Below, one piece after another: positions 7,465 through 15,933 of a stretch of 64,000 bases of DNA. The DNA comes from Pseudomonadota bacterium (GTDB taxonomy: Bacteria > Desulfobacterota > Desulfovibrionia > Desulfovibrionales > Desulfovibrionaceae). Under the pieces are notes generated by a model. That model was given only the letters and a program-made list of their open reading frames with translations, did not search any database and was not told the origin of the DNA. Each line of letters begins with the position of its first letter. Positions within the stretch are counted from its first letter, which is position 1. The DNA lies in the NCBI GenBank assembly GCA_023419375.1, contig JAEZYD010000052.1, forward strand, positions 3,376 through 67,375, read 5' to 3'. Both the position numbers and the translations under genes were made by a program.

Positions 7465-10060
7465 TGTTCTTTCCTCCCGTTGGCTCGGCAAGTTCAGCCG
7501 GGATTGTGGATTTGATAGCCTCCAGAAAGGCCTGAGCGTGCTTTTCAACCAGTTCATCGCTGTTCAGGCGGGCATCAAGCTGGCGGGCATAACCCACAAG
7601 GCCGCCAAGCATGTGCATACGAACCAGCATGCGCGTTACGGAGAGTTTTTTTATTCTGCCAACCACCAAGTCTCCATGCACTTCCACGCGAAAGTCAAAC
7701 CTGTCAAGAACGTTCGCCACAAACCTGGCCCTGCGGGAACGGCGCACAAGTTCCGTAACGCCGCCAATAAAACGAAAGTAGATGTAATTGTCGTTGATCT
7801 GCTCGGAGATATAGGCGTCAATGGTATTAAAGTGGTAGCCCAGGCGCATGTTAACGTTCATGTAGTCGCGCAGCGCCACGGCAAGGTTGCGCCCCACGGC
7901 TTCCGGCCCAGCCATTGAGGCGGTGAACGTGCGGGTAAAGCTGGACATAAAACTGCCCAGATCGACCGGTACCGGGGCTGTGTCCCACATGCCGGAGATG
8001 CTCATTCCTTGCAAAAAGGCCAGCAGCGGCACAGAGGTTATTTCTTCCATATTCAGGCTTGGCGCTTCTGGCGGGCAGCTGGTTCCGCCGCCTGCATCAA
8101 TGATGGTAAGGCCGAGAGGCGGGCCGTCCAGCAGTCGGCGTGCCGGAGCGTGGTGCAGGGCATCGTGCCGCTGGCTTAGCGCCACCAGTGCTTCAACGGC
8201 CTTTTCGTGAATATAGCGGGTTATATCGTGGTATGTTTTGCATGCCTGGGGTTTGAAATCGTCCGAATGCGGATCGACAAGATTGAGCGGCGTTATGTGC
8301 TTGAGCAGCCTGCGCAACAGTCTGTATTCATATGATTCTTCAAACATGTCAGATTCTGAACGCTCAAACCTGTCCAGCTCCGCAACGCGACCCCGGTAAA
8401 CAACATTCTGCGTTGCATCTAGGGTTATTTCATCACCGTCATGCAGCAGAAGGGTGGCTTCTTCCGTATTGACCAGCGCGGGCACACGTTGCTCCCGGGC
8501 AATCGTGGCCATGTGCCCTGTGGGTGAACCCACGTCAGTAATAATACCGCAGGCCCGGCGCATGACGCGGGCATAGCGGGGGGAGGTGAACTTGGAAACA
8601 AGAATGCCGCCTTCGGGAAACTGGTCGAGATCCGTATTGTGGTCAACCAGCACAACCTTGCCTACCGCAACGCCGCGTTGCGCCACCAGGCCCTTGCCAG
8701 CAAAAATTATTTCCGCCTTTCTGGTGGCGTCCTGAACAGGAACAGGCAGCCCCGCATCGCCGCCTGACCGCAAGGGGCGCGATTGCAAGATATGGAGTTC
8801 ACCACGGGAATCGAAAGTCCACTCCACATCTTGCGGGCGTTTGTAATAACGTTCAAGCGACATGCCAGCCCGGGCAAGCTGTTCCAGTTGGCTGTCGGTA
8901 AGACATGGAATATTTTGCAAATCTTCCGGCACGTCCTCCCATATAAGGTCCCCTCTTGCTGCGGGCACAAGTCTGCGCATTTTTCGCGCTATTGCCCGCG
9001 TGAGCGGTGGATAGGGCGGCGTGCGGCTCAAGTAGATGGTATCTGTGGCGGTTTCTCCTGCAACAACGGCAGCGCCCCCACCCCAGGTGGCGCTCACGAT
9101 CATGGACTCGCACGCTGCGCTTGAAGTTTGCGTGCAGGTAAAAAGCACACCGCTGATGCGGCTGTCGGCCATGATCTGGCAACCCACAGCCATGGCCACT
9201 TCGTGTTCGTGGTATCCACGGTCGAGGCGGTAGCGCCATGCTTCCAGGGAATAGGTGCTGGCGACAACGGTTTTGTATGCTTCAACAACGCGGTCAGGTG
9301 GCACATTCAGCTCGGTTGCGTACTGTCCGGCAAAGCTGGAATCGCCGTCTTCGCCCCAGGCGCTGCTGCGCAGGGCGAGGCGCAAAGGGGGGGCAGAACA
9401 TTTGCTCAACACATCAATCATGGCGTCAATCTGAGCTACAAGCCGCCAGGGAAGGGGCGAATCCATAATGCGCAACTGCATAAGGTCGGCCAGTTCGTGG
9501 AGTTTCTGATCAGTGCCGTCCCATTGCTCAATGCCATTTTGGGCCAGATCAAGAAGCCCGTTGTGCGACATGAAGGCAAAAAAGGCCGTGGTGGTGATGG
9601 CAAACCCATTGGGTGTTTGCAGGTGCAGGCGGTTGGAGATGTCGCCAAGCTGGGAGATTTTGCCGCCAACTTCATCTTCTGCTTCAATACCGATGTCCTG
9701 GAACGGCAGCACCATGCGGCTGCCTTCCGGATGGCGCCGACCTGCGATTTCCTCTTGCAGGATATGCTGGATGCGTTCAAAGGCCAGAAACAGGGCCGTA
9801 TTTTTACTTTGTGTGAGCACGCTCATATCAGAAATGAGCTTGAAGACCTGGTCGTTCAGTTCGAAGGTAGCGTCTTCAATATATTTGCTGTCAAAGATGT
9901 ATTCACCGCCAAGCTTGTCCCCCATGTCGGCCATGAGTTCAAGGATGCGGTTATTGCGCTCAAGAATGCTTTTGAATTTCTTGAACAGCAGGGCAAAGGT
10001 TATGCTTTGCTCGTTGCGCCAGCCTGACAACAGGTTGGCCATGCGCGCCATAATTCCCAC
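7439..10060 (-). CDS. PEP synthase/PPDK-like protein lacking the PEP-binding barrel
   Basis: 873 residues. The GTG start is chosen for GGAGG six bases upstream. Residues 1 to about 130 are a family-specific, probably helical region. Residues about 130-445 form the pyruvate/ATP-grasp nucleotide-binding domain (LALRSSAWGEDGDSSFAGQ; the end block WTFDSRGELHILQSRPL). The mobile phosphohistidine domain follows with GSPTGHMATIAREQ, whose His is the swivelling phosphate carrier. In true PEP synthases a TIM barrel binding PEP comes next. Here about 310 residues of unrecognised sequence replace it. It may therefore act as a phosphotransfer or sensory protein. It lies in the minus operon with TIGR02186 and TauE/SafE genes. 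Confidence 0.85.
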   Translation of the reverse strand: MGIMARMANLLSGWRNEQSITFALLFKKFKSILERNNRILELMADMGDKLGGEYIFDSKYIEDATFELNDQVFKLISDMSVLTQSKNTALFLAFERIQHILQEEIAGRRHPEGSRMVLPFQDIGIEAEDEVGGKISQLGDISNRLHLQTPNGFAITTTAFFAFMSHNGLLDLAQNGIEQWDGTDQKLHELADLMQLRIMDSPLPWRLVAQIDAMIDVLSKCSAPPLRLALRSSAWGEDGDSSFAGQYATELNVPPDRVVEAYKTVVASTYSLEAWRYRLDRGYHEHEVAMAVGCQIMADSRISGVLFTCTQTSSAACESMIVSATWGGGAAVVAGETATDTIYLSRTPPYPPLTRAIARKMRRLVPAARGDLIWEDVPEDLQNIPCLTDSQLEQLARAGMSLERYYKRPQDVEWTFDSRGELHILQSRPLRSGGDAGLPVPVQDATRKAEIIFAGKGLVAQRGVAVGKVVLVDHNTDLDQFPEGGILVSKFTSPRYARVMRRACGIITDVGSPTGHMATIAREQRVPALVNTEEATLLLHDGDEITLDATQNVVYRGRVAELDRFERSESDMFEESYEYRLLRRLLKHITPLNLVDPHSDDFKPQACKTYHDITRYIHEKAVEALVALSQRHDALHHAPARRLLDGPPLGLTIIDAGGGTSCPPEAPSLNMEEITSVPLLAFLQGMSISGMWDTAPVPVDLGSFMSSFTRTFTASMAGPEAVGRNLAVALRDYMNVNMRLGYHFNTIDAYISEQINDNYIYFRFIGGVTELVRRSRRARFVANVLDRFDFRVEVHGDLVVGRIKKLSVTRMLVRMHMLGGLVGYARQLDARLNSDELVEKHAQAFLEAIKSTIPAELAEPTGGKNNGTAHFGA

Positions 10061-10139
10061 GATCGTCCTCCGGCGGGGGGGCGTTGCCGCTCCCCCGTAT
10101 CCGTTCGTGCGGCTAGAGCACGTTTACGACTGAATGCTT

Positions 10140-10898
10140 CTAATGTGCCCCGCCCCTGCTCTGGAAAACTATGCCAATGGCAAGGCCTCCCAAAATTGCT
10201 ATCAGGGTGGACAATATGCCGTACAGCAGGCTGTTGTCCCTGGCCATATGATCTATCCATGCAGGCATGCCCACAAGTCTGACTGTCACCGGGGCTGAAA
10301 CGCTACCTGCGATGCTGCCGTTGCGCAGGGCGAAAACCTCAAGCGTGTATGCACCGGGGGACATGCGCGAAGGAATGGGCATATTGGCGGTAAAACTGCC
10401 GTTGTCCGCCACGGTTATTCCCTGCGTGCTCTCGCGGTACAGGCCGTCCTGTTGCTTCAGTTTTATGAGTTCAGCGGGAATATCAAGGGTATCGCCCTTG
10501 TTCTCTTCTGCGGTTATTGCTTTACGCACGGCCTCAAGCCCCAGGTCTGCACCGCCCACATCCGCCAATGGGCGCGATGAAGCAACCAGAAAGACTGACG
10601 GCACATTGTGCACATGCACGGTGCCAAGGTTCATCCACAGCAAATCGAAAACTTTGCCCTTTTGCCTCAGGGCAAGGTCAGTTTTTTCGCCCGCAAACCG
10701 GACGGCAATGGCGCTGCCCTGTGGGGCCAGCCCTTCCACATGCAGCACTGTCCCTCTGTAGGAGGCAGAAATGTTGATGTCGGATGGTTTTTTCGTGAGG
10801 GTCACAGTCTCTGCCGCATGTGCGGCAAAGCTTGCAAGGCAAAGAGTTATGGTCAGGGCCGCAGCCGGAATAATGCGCAAGAGTGCCAGACCACGCAT
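10140..10898 (-). CDS. TIGR02186 family (Alph_Pro_TM) membrane-anchored periplasmic protein
   Basis: 252 residues: signal peptide ending AAHA-AE, a beta-rich periplasmic part, and one C-terminal membrane helix (about residues 222-244) followed by a short basic tail. Its size and topology match the TIGR02186 family, which is repeatedly found beside TauE/SafE transporters; function is unknown. The gene starts two bases after the TauE/SafE stop and has GGAGGG before it, so the two are co-translated. Confidence rests on topology and neighbourhood more than on individual motifs. Confidence 0.8.
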   Translation of the reverse strand: MRGLALLRIIPAAALTITLCLASFAAHAAETVTLTKKPSDINISASYRGTVLHVEGLAPQGSAIAVRFAGEKTDLALRQKGKVFDLLWMNLGTVHVHNVPSVFLVASSRPLADVGGADLGLEAVRKAITAEENKGDTLDIPAELIKLKQQDGLYRESTQGITVADNGSFTANMPIPSRMSPGAYTLEVFALRNGSIAGSVSAPVTVRLVGMPAWIDHMARDNSLLYGILSTLIAILGGLAIGIVFQSRGGAH

Positions 10899-10900
10899 GA

Positions 10901-11839
10901 TTAATGCCCTCCCGCGTATGCCAGCAATACATCTGGCCGGGCCAACAGGTCGTAGAGAATCTTGCCCATGACCACCAGCACAAGTGTTGCCAGCAGGATT
11001 TTAAGCTGGTCGGCCTTGAGTTTTTTGCCAATGCGCGTGCCGATCTGTGCGCCAAAAGATGAGCCTATGAGCAACAGCAGAGCCAGGATAAAATCTACCG
11101 TATGGTTTTCAATGGACTGCATGATGGTGACATTGACGCAGGTGAACAGAATCTGGAACAGGCTCGTGCCGACCACAACATGCATGGGCATGCGCAGCAG
11201 GTACACCATGACAGGTACCATGATGAAACCGCCGCCAACGCCCATGATGGCGGCAAGTATGCCAACCAGGGTACCTAACCCCAGAGGCATGAGCACTGAG
11301 AGGCGCACGCCGGAACGTACAAAATCCATTTGCCATGGCAGGTTGTGCAATCTCCGCTGGCATGGGGATTCGGCGCACTTGGCTGGTTTGGTGCATGCGC
11401 TGACCTTCGGGGTGCGCATGGATTGCAGACTTTCATAAAACATGTAACCGCCCACAAGGCCAAGCATGAGCACGTATGTGATATTTATGAGAAAATCTGC
11501 ATTGCCCATCGCACGCAGCAGCTTGATGACGCGTACCCCTACGCAGCCGCCAGCCACACCGCCCGCCAGCAACAGGAATCCCATTTTGAAATCCACATTG
11601 CCCAGCCGAAAATGGGCCAGGGTGCCGGAGGTGGAGGCACCGATAATCTGGTTGGAGTCGGAAGCTGCGGCAACGGTCGGGGGGATGCCCAGCATGATGA
11701 GCAGCGGCGTCATAAAAAAGCCGCCGCCAACGCCAAAAATGCCAGAGAGCAGTCCAACTGTTCCGCCCAAACCCAGAATTGCCGCCATGTTTACGCTGTT
11801 CCCGGCAATGGGCAGGTACATATACAGCGGTATGTTCAT
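10901..11839 (-). CDS. TauE/SafE family anion (sulfite-type) exporter
   Basis: 312 residues, about eight membrane helices in two homologous halves. Each half carries the family glycine motif: SGIFGVGGGFFMTPLL near residue 33 and AAIMGVGGGFIMVPVM in the second half. The loop between the halves contains a short cysteine-rich stretch (CTKPAKC, ESPC), which is unusual for a transporter loop and could bind metal or be redox-active. Family members export sulfite, sulfoacetate or similar organosulfur anions; the substrate here is not known, though a sulfur anion would suit a sulfate reducer. It lies second in a minus operon behind the usp gene. Confidence 0.88.
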   Translation of the reverse strand: MNIPLYMYLPIAGNSVNMAAILGLGGTVGLLSGIFGVGGGFFMTPLLIMLGIPPTVAAASDSNQIIGASTSGTLAHFRLGNVDFKMGFLLLAGGVAGGCVGVRVIKLLRAMGNADFLINITYVLMLGLVGGYMFYESLQSMRTPKVSACTKPAKCAESPCQRRLHNLPWQMDFVRSGVRLSVLMPLGLGTLVGILAAIMGVGGGFIMVPVMVYLLRMPMHVVVGTSLFQILFTCVNVTIMQSIENHTVDFILALLLLIGSSFGAQIGTRIGKKLKADQLKILLATLVLVVMGKILYDLLARPDVLLAYAGGH

Positions 11840-11861
11840 ACGTCAGCCTCGCTGTGTTGCA

Positions 11862-12251
11862 TCAATGTTTTTGGGGAGTTACCGTTTCAACCCTGCAAGA
11901 AATCCTGTGACGAACAGACTTCAGTACTGAAAAACTGCGTTCGAATGAATGCATGTCTGTATGTTCAAGCTCGTGTATGAACAGGGTTATTCCATTATTT
12001 TGTATGAATGAGATAATTGATTCTTCATATCCTCCTTCTAATATGGTATATTCAACATGTATTCCTTCAGTTCTGGCATAGGCCACAAGCAATTCCAGCC
12101 GCTGGCGTGCCGGATTTGTGACCAGACACGACTTTTTGTGTACAAAGAGCACATGCAGCCGTGCCTGGATGCGTTTTGCCAGAGAGCACGCGTGAGCTAT
12201 GGCTTCATGCTGGGGATGTAGCTGATCAACGGCCACTAAAATGCGTTCCAT
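11862..12251 (-). CDS. Universal stress protein family
   Basis: 129 residues. The N-terminal MERILVAVDQLHPQHEAI, then ACSLAKRIQARLHVLFV, is the first beta-alpha-beta of the Usp fold. The C-terminal glycine-rich ATP-binding loop (G2xG9xGS) is not evident, so it probably does not bind ATP in the standard way. It is the first gene of the minus operon and is preceded by GAGG and, about 25 bases further, by a sigma-54 promoter. It would be induced together with the TauE/SafE exporter and the PEP-synthase-like protein. Confidence 0.8.
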   Translation of the reverse strand: MERILVAVDQLHPQHEAIAHACSLAKRIQARLHVLFVHKKSCLVTNPARQRLELLVAYARTEGIHVEYTILEGGYEESIISFIQNNGITLFIHELEHTDMHSFERSFSVLKSVRHRISCRVETVTPQKH

Positions 12252-12274
12252 GCGCCACCTCGTGAGGGCACATA

Positions 12275-12290
12275 GGCAAATGTGGTGCCA
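12275..12290 (-). promoter_or_regulatory. Sigma-54 promoter for the usp-TauE operon
   Basis: Minus strand TGGCACCACATTTGCC. This fits the sigma-54 consensus TGGCAYRNNNNTTGCW except at the R position and the last base; the invariant GG and GC are 10 bases apart. The expected transcription start is about 12 bases past the GC, just before the usp ribosome site. Confidence 0.75.
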
Positions 12291-12366
12291 AGGTGGGGCT
12301 GTAAAAAATATGCTTTAAAAAAAGCTGGTTATGTGATTTATGCCAATAATTTTCAAATTCGTTGTG

Positions 12367-12418
12367 TTCATTTTGAAAAGAATATAAAAAATGCTAGTGA
12401 AAAATGTTTCAAAATGAA
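12367..12418. promoter_or_regulatory. Paired palindromes, candidate enhancer for the NtrC-type activator
   Basis: Two copies of a palindrome of form TTCA-N3-TGAA: TTCATTTTGAA at 12367-12377 and TTCAAAATGAA at 12408-12418. Their centres are 41 bases apart, close to four helical turns, as expected for side-by-side activator dimers. They lie 77-143 bases upstream of the minus promoter and immediately upstream of the plus promoter. The binding protein is inferred to be the product of the gene at 13978. Confidence 0.55.
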
Positions 12419-12425
12419 TAGAAGC

Positions 12426-12441
12426 TGGCGTGGAGCTTGCA
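12426..12441 (+). promoter_or_regulatory. Sigma-54 promoter for the kinase/activator operon
   Basis: Plus strand TGGCGTGGAGCTTGCA: one mismatch to TGGCAYRNNNNTTGCW, with GG and GC 10 bases apart. It lies 43 bases before the chosen kinase start at 12484 and overlaps an in-frame ATG at 12430, which argues against that upstream start. Confidence 0.7.
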
Positions 12442-12483
12442 CACCATGCACTATTGCCATGGGAACTGGCGTGGAGGTTGGCG

Positions 12484-13974
12484 ATGGACGAGGCGGAAGT
12501 GGGGAATATTGCAGACAGGCGGGGCTTTCAGCGTATGGTTGCGTCTTCCGGAGATTTTTTTCACTCCATCAAGGGGAAAATATTCATCCTTTTTGCCGTT
12601 ACCTTCCTGTCCATCGGCGTTTTGGCGGGCCTGAACTACTGGAGCCTGTCCACAGTGAGCCAGCGGCTGTTGCTTGGCGAAAAATACGATGATTTGTTGA
12701 ATAATATCCTTGAAGTGCGCAGGTACGAGAAAAATTATTTTTTCTACAATGACGCCAACAGCCTGAGTGAAGGCATTGTGTATCTTGAGCGCATAAACGA
12801 CCTTGCCTGGGAGCTGGCCGCAGATATGGCCATGCTCGCCGGGAGCGAGCAGCAAAAAAAGTTCATGGACCTGCTTTACCAGTATGATCTGGCCATGCGA
12901 ACCTTGGCAAAGGGGGGCGCGGCGGGGCAGCAGACGCTGCGCAATTTGGGGAAAGTGCTGACAGAAGCCGCAGATGACATCCGCAGGCAAAAGCGCGAGC
13001 GGGCGCACAAGGCTCTTAAGCAGACCCATATTATGCCGGTGGCTTTTTTGTCGATATTTCTGCTGCTAATGGCTCTGGTCATCAAGCTGATTTCGCAAGG
13101 GGTTTTGCGTCCGCTGGGCATGGTGGCGGCGGGTACGGCCCGCGTAGGGCGGGGCGATTTCAGCCCCATAGCAACAGGGGCCGAGCAGCTGAGCGAAATT
13201 GCAAATTTCATTCGCGCTTTCAACAGGATGTCGCACGAACTGGCCGTAAATCAGGAGCATCTGCTGCAAGCCCGCAAGATGGCCGCTCTTGGCACATTCA
13301 CCGCCGGCATCGCGCATGAGTTGAACAATCCCATCAACAACGTGCTGTTGAGCGCCGAAGGGCTGCGCGAAGATTACAAGGAAAACATCGATGCCGATGG
13401 GCAGGAGATGATTGACGATATCATGCAGCAGGCGGAGCGTGCATCTGACATCGTGCGCAATTTGCTGGATTTTTCGCGCACCGGGCATCCTGCCTCAGAG
13501 GGGCTGTGCCCGGCAAAGGTTGTGGAGTCCATACTGAACCTGCTGAAAAACCAGGTGATACTTTCTGGGGTTGTGCTGCATGCTGATGTGCCTGAATCCC
13601 TGCCGGATATTTGCGGTGACCTGCGCAGCTTGCAGCAGATCTTCATGAATCTGCTGCTCAATGCCATTCAGGCCACGCCAAGGGGCGGAACGGTAAGCAT
13701 ATGCGCCCATGCGGCAGATGCGAACATGGTGGCATTTGATATCTGCGACACTGGCCCCGGCATACCGGAGTCCATTCAGGAACATATTTTTGAGCCTTTT
13801 TTTTCCACCAAGGAGGTTGGCAAGGGGACGGGCCTTGGCCTTGCCGTAACCTATGCGCTGGTGCACCGTTATGAAGGAGAGATCAGCGTGCGGAGCAGGC
13901 CGGGGCAGGGAGCCGTATTTACAGTTTTGCTGCCCCGCGTGGGTGGCAGCTTGCAGATTACTGAAGAGGAGTAA
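12484..13974 (+). CDS. Membrane sensor histidine kinase
   Basis: 496 residues from ATG 12484, which has GGAGG seven bases upstream; an ATG at 12430 lies inside a sigma-54 promoter and is rejected. Order: membrane helix 1 (about 30-50), a periplasmic helical sensor region of about 125 residues, membrane helix 2 (about 178-198), HAMP, then a HisKA domain with His278 in IAHELNNPINN, and HATPase (NLLLNAIQA, DTGPGIP, GTGLGLA). It belongs to the NtrB-like class with HELNNP. The activator gene begins three bases after its stop. The signal sensed is unknown; coupling to an anion exporter suggests envelope or sulfur-anion stress, by inference. Confidence 0.92.
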   Translation: MDEAEVGNIADRRGFQRMVASSGDFFHSIKGKIFILFAVTFLSIGVLAGLNYWSLSTVSQRLLLGEKYDDLLNNILEVRRYEKNYFFYNDANSLSEGIVYLERINDLAWELAADMAMLAGSEQQKKFMDLLYQYDLAMRTLAKGGAAGQQTLRNLGKVLTEAADDIRRQKRERAHKALKQTHIMPVAFLSIFLLLMALVIKLISQGVLRPLGMVAAGTARVGRGDFSPIATGAEQLSEIANFIRAFNRMSHELAVNQEHLLQARKMAALGTFTAGIAHELNNPINNVLLSAEGLREDYKENIDADGQEMIDDIMQQAERASDIVRNLLDFSRTGHPASEGLCPAKVVESILNLLKNQVILSGVVLHADVPESLPDICGDLRSLQQIFMNLLLNAIQATPRGGTVSICAHAADANMVAFDICDTGPGIPESIQEHIFEPFFSTKEVGKGTGLGLAVTYALVHRYEGEISVRSRPGQGAVFTVLLPRVGGSLQITEEE

Positions 13975-13977
13975 CAG

Positions 13978-15321
13978 ATGCCCTTGCGTGTCGCCATTGT
14001 TGACGATGAGCCTGTTGTCTGCAAACGCCTGAGCCAGGCCCTTGTGAAAGAAGGGTATGCCGTCGAGGCCTTTATGAGTGCCCGTTCTTTTCTGGAGGCC
14101 ATGATTGAGCAGCCATTTGACGTTGTTTTTTCAGACATGCTGCTGCCGGATATGAACGGCCTTGAACTGTTGCCCAAAATCAAGGGCCTGAAGCCGGAAA
14201 CCGAAGTCATCATTGTAACCGGGCACGGTACTATTTCTACCGCCATAGAGGCCATGCGCGAAGGGGCCTTTCATTATGTCACCAAGCCAGTGAATTTCAC
14301 CGAGATTCGTACCCTTGCCCGCCATGCCCAGGAAAAAATCGCAATGCGTATGGAAAATATCCGTTTGCGAGAGGCCCTTCTGGGCACTACGGGGCTGTCT
14401 TCCATAGTGGGCAAAAGTCCGGCCATTCAGGAACTTTTTTCGCTTATCCGCAAGGTTGCGCCCGTTGACTGCAACGTGCTTGTTCAGGGCGACAGCGGGA
14501 CAGGCAAGGCCCTTGTGGCCCTTGCCCTGCACCATCTGAGCCCGCGCCGCAACCAGCCTTTTGTTACTTTCAATTGCGGTGGTTTTACGGAAGAACTCAT
14601 CAGCAGTGAACTTTTTGGCTATGAAAAAGGGGCCTTTACCGGGGCGGCAACAGGCAAGATCGGCCTGCTTGAGGCTGCATCAGGGGGTACGGTATTTTTG
14701 GACGAGGTGGGCGAGATGCCGCTGGCCATGCAGGTGCGGCTGCTGCATGTGCTTCAGGAAAGGCGAATCTTGCGGGTTGGCGGCACACGCACGGTGGATC
14801 TGGACATCCGCGTTATTGCCGCCACAAACCGGGACTTGAAGGCCGAGGTGGAAAAAGGGAATTTTCGCGAGGATCTGTTCTTCCGGCTCAATGTAGTCAG
14901 TACAACCTTGCCGCGCCTGATAGACCGACGCGAAGATATCCCGCTTCTGGTGCAGCATTTTATTGAAAAATACCGTCTGGCGTTTCGCAAACAGGTTTAT
15001 GACCTGGATGAGCAGGCGCTTGCAGCGTTGATGGGCTATAGTTTCCCCGGCAATGTGCGCGAACTGGAAAATATTATTGAGCGAGCTGTAGCCCTTACCG
15101 ACGGTGAAACCATTACCCCGGCTGACTTGCCTGAAGATATCCGGCGGCTGGAATTTGATACGCTTGAGGGTGGGGGGCTGCCCACGCTGGCGGAGATGGA
15201 GCGTCGCTATGTAATCAAAATTATGGAAAAAACAGGATATAATAAAAAGCTTGCGGCAGAGGTGCTGGGCATGCCCCGCACCACATTGTGGCGCAAGCTT
15301 AAGGAGTACGGCGTGGATTAG
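13978..15321 (+). CDS. NtrC-type sigma-54 response regulator
   Basis: 447 residues: receiver (Asp53 in FSDMLL; Lys in VTKPVN), AAA+ domain and Fis-type helix-turn-helix (LAAEVLGMPRTTLWRKL). The sigma-54 contact loop GAFTGA is intact at residues 218-223. Walker A reads GDSGTGKA, with Ala where most relatives have Glu after GK; Walker B is GGTVFLDEVGE. It is the second gene after its cognate kinase. It probably activates the two divergent sigma-54 promoters just upstream of the kinase (12426 and 12275), which would make the unit self-reinforcing and link it to the usp-TauE operon. Confidence 0.93.
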   Translation: MPLRVAIVDDEPVVCKRLSQALVKEGYAVEAFMSARSFLEAMIEQPFDVVFSDMLLPDMNGLELLPKIKGLKPETEVIIVTGHGTISTAIEAMREGAFHYVTKPVNFTEIRTLARHAQEKIAMRMENIRLREALLGTTGLSSIVGKSPAIQELFSLIRKVAPVDCNVLVQGDSGTGKALVALALHHLSPRRNQPFVTFNCGGFTEELISSELFGYEKGAFTGAATGKIGLLEAASGGTVFLDEVGEMPLAMQVRLLHVLQERRILRVGGTRTVDLDIRVIAATNRDLKAEVEKGNFREDLFFRLNVVSTTLPRLIDRREDIPLLVQHFIEKYRLAFRKQVYDLDEQALAALMGYSFPGNVRELENIIERAVALTDGETITPADLPEDIRRLEFDTLEGGGLPTLAEMERRYVIKIMEKTGYNKKLAAEVLGMPRTTLWRKLKEYGVD

Positions 15322-15352
15322 GGCACACCCCCTGCGGCGTCTATGTATCCAT

Positions 15353-15431
15353 GTGCAGATTGATGATCCATATCTGCACGCAGCCCCGCATGTCAGCTAC
15401 AAATAATGGCTTTGCGCGGCATGCGGGGCTG
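15353..15431. repeat. Two consecutive hairpins after the NtrC-type gene
   Basis: GTGCAGAT (15353-15360) pairs with ATCTGCAC (15372-15379). CAGCCCCGCATG (15381-15392) pairs with CATGCGGGGCTG (15420-15431) around a 27-base loop. No strong T run follows, so termination is possible but not certain. They sit between convergent genes. Confidence 0.5.
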
Positions 15432-15447
15432 TGGTGCGGGTATCGGT

Positions 15448-15849
15448 CTAGAAGCTGAAAGACTGAGGCGGATTGCCACTGAAATCAAACAGGAAGGCCG
15501 TACCGTGATCAACGCTGAAAACCGTAAAGTCCGGGTTCTCCGCCGAGCCGTATATGGAACGCACAAGGCCGTTGTTTTCAATGATGCGCCGCTTGATCGC
15601 CATATCATCGTCCAGATTGGCCTGCCCTTTTACGCGCAGGGTTTCCATCTTGGGCGACATGCAGGCAAGTTCCAGCCGGGGGTCGCTCTGCAACTGGGCA
15701 AATGTTTCTTTTGAGCGCGCGGTGCAGAACCACAGGCGGCCATTTTCCGCAAACTGAAACTGGAAAGGCCGCACGCGGGCCGCGCCGGAATCAGAAGTGG
15801 CAAGAAAAACCGTGGTGTTGGCTGCAAGAAAATCAATAACCTTTTGCAT
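15448..15849 (-). CDS. Pyridoxamine 5'-phosphate oxidase-like flavin split-barrel protein
   Basis: 133 residues. The fold pattern of the PNPOx-like family is seen: MQKVIDFLAANTTVFLATSD, then RVRPFQFQF, an LWFCTARSKETFAQL segment and LRVKGQANLDDD. Small proteins of this type bind FMN or a related cofactor; the substrate is unknown and it need not act on pyridoxamine phosphate. AGGAG precedes the ATG. An operator shared with the marR-type gene lies about 15 bases upstream, so it is probably the regulated target of that repressor. Confidence 0.82.
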   Translation of the reverse strand: MQKVIDFLAANTTVFLATSDSGAARVRPFQFQFAENGRLWFCTARSKETFAQLQSDPRLELACMSPKMETLRVKGQANLDDDMAIKRRIIENNGLVRSIYGSAENPDFTVFSVDHGTAFLFDFSGNPPQSFSF

Positions 15850-15863
15850 GATGTTCTCCTTTT

Positions 15864-15880
15864 TATTCTATATCGAACTA
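15864..15880 (-). promoter_or_regulatory. Operator copy 1, shared by the split-barrel gene and marR
   Basis: TATTCTATATCGAACTA on the plus strand. Its core TTC-TATATC-GAA is a near-palindrome and matches the site at 16387-16403 at 13 of 17 positions. It lies between the start codon and the probable -35 region of the split-barrel gene. Confidence 0.65.
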
Positions 15881-15888
15881 TTTTTTCA

Positions 15889-15926
15889 CAAAAAAGCATC
15901 CAAAGCACAGCGCGTTGGATGCTTTT
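15889..15926 (-). terminator. Terminator after the marR-type gene
   Basis: The stem AAAAGCATCC pairs with GGATGCTTTT around a 15-base loop. On the minus strand the run TTTTTT follows. It starts a few bases past the marR stop. Confidence 0.8.
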
Positions 15927-15933
15927 GCGGGTA

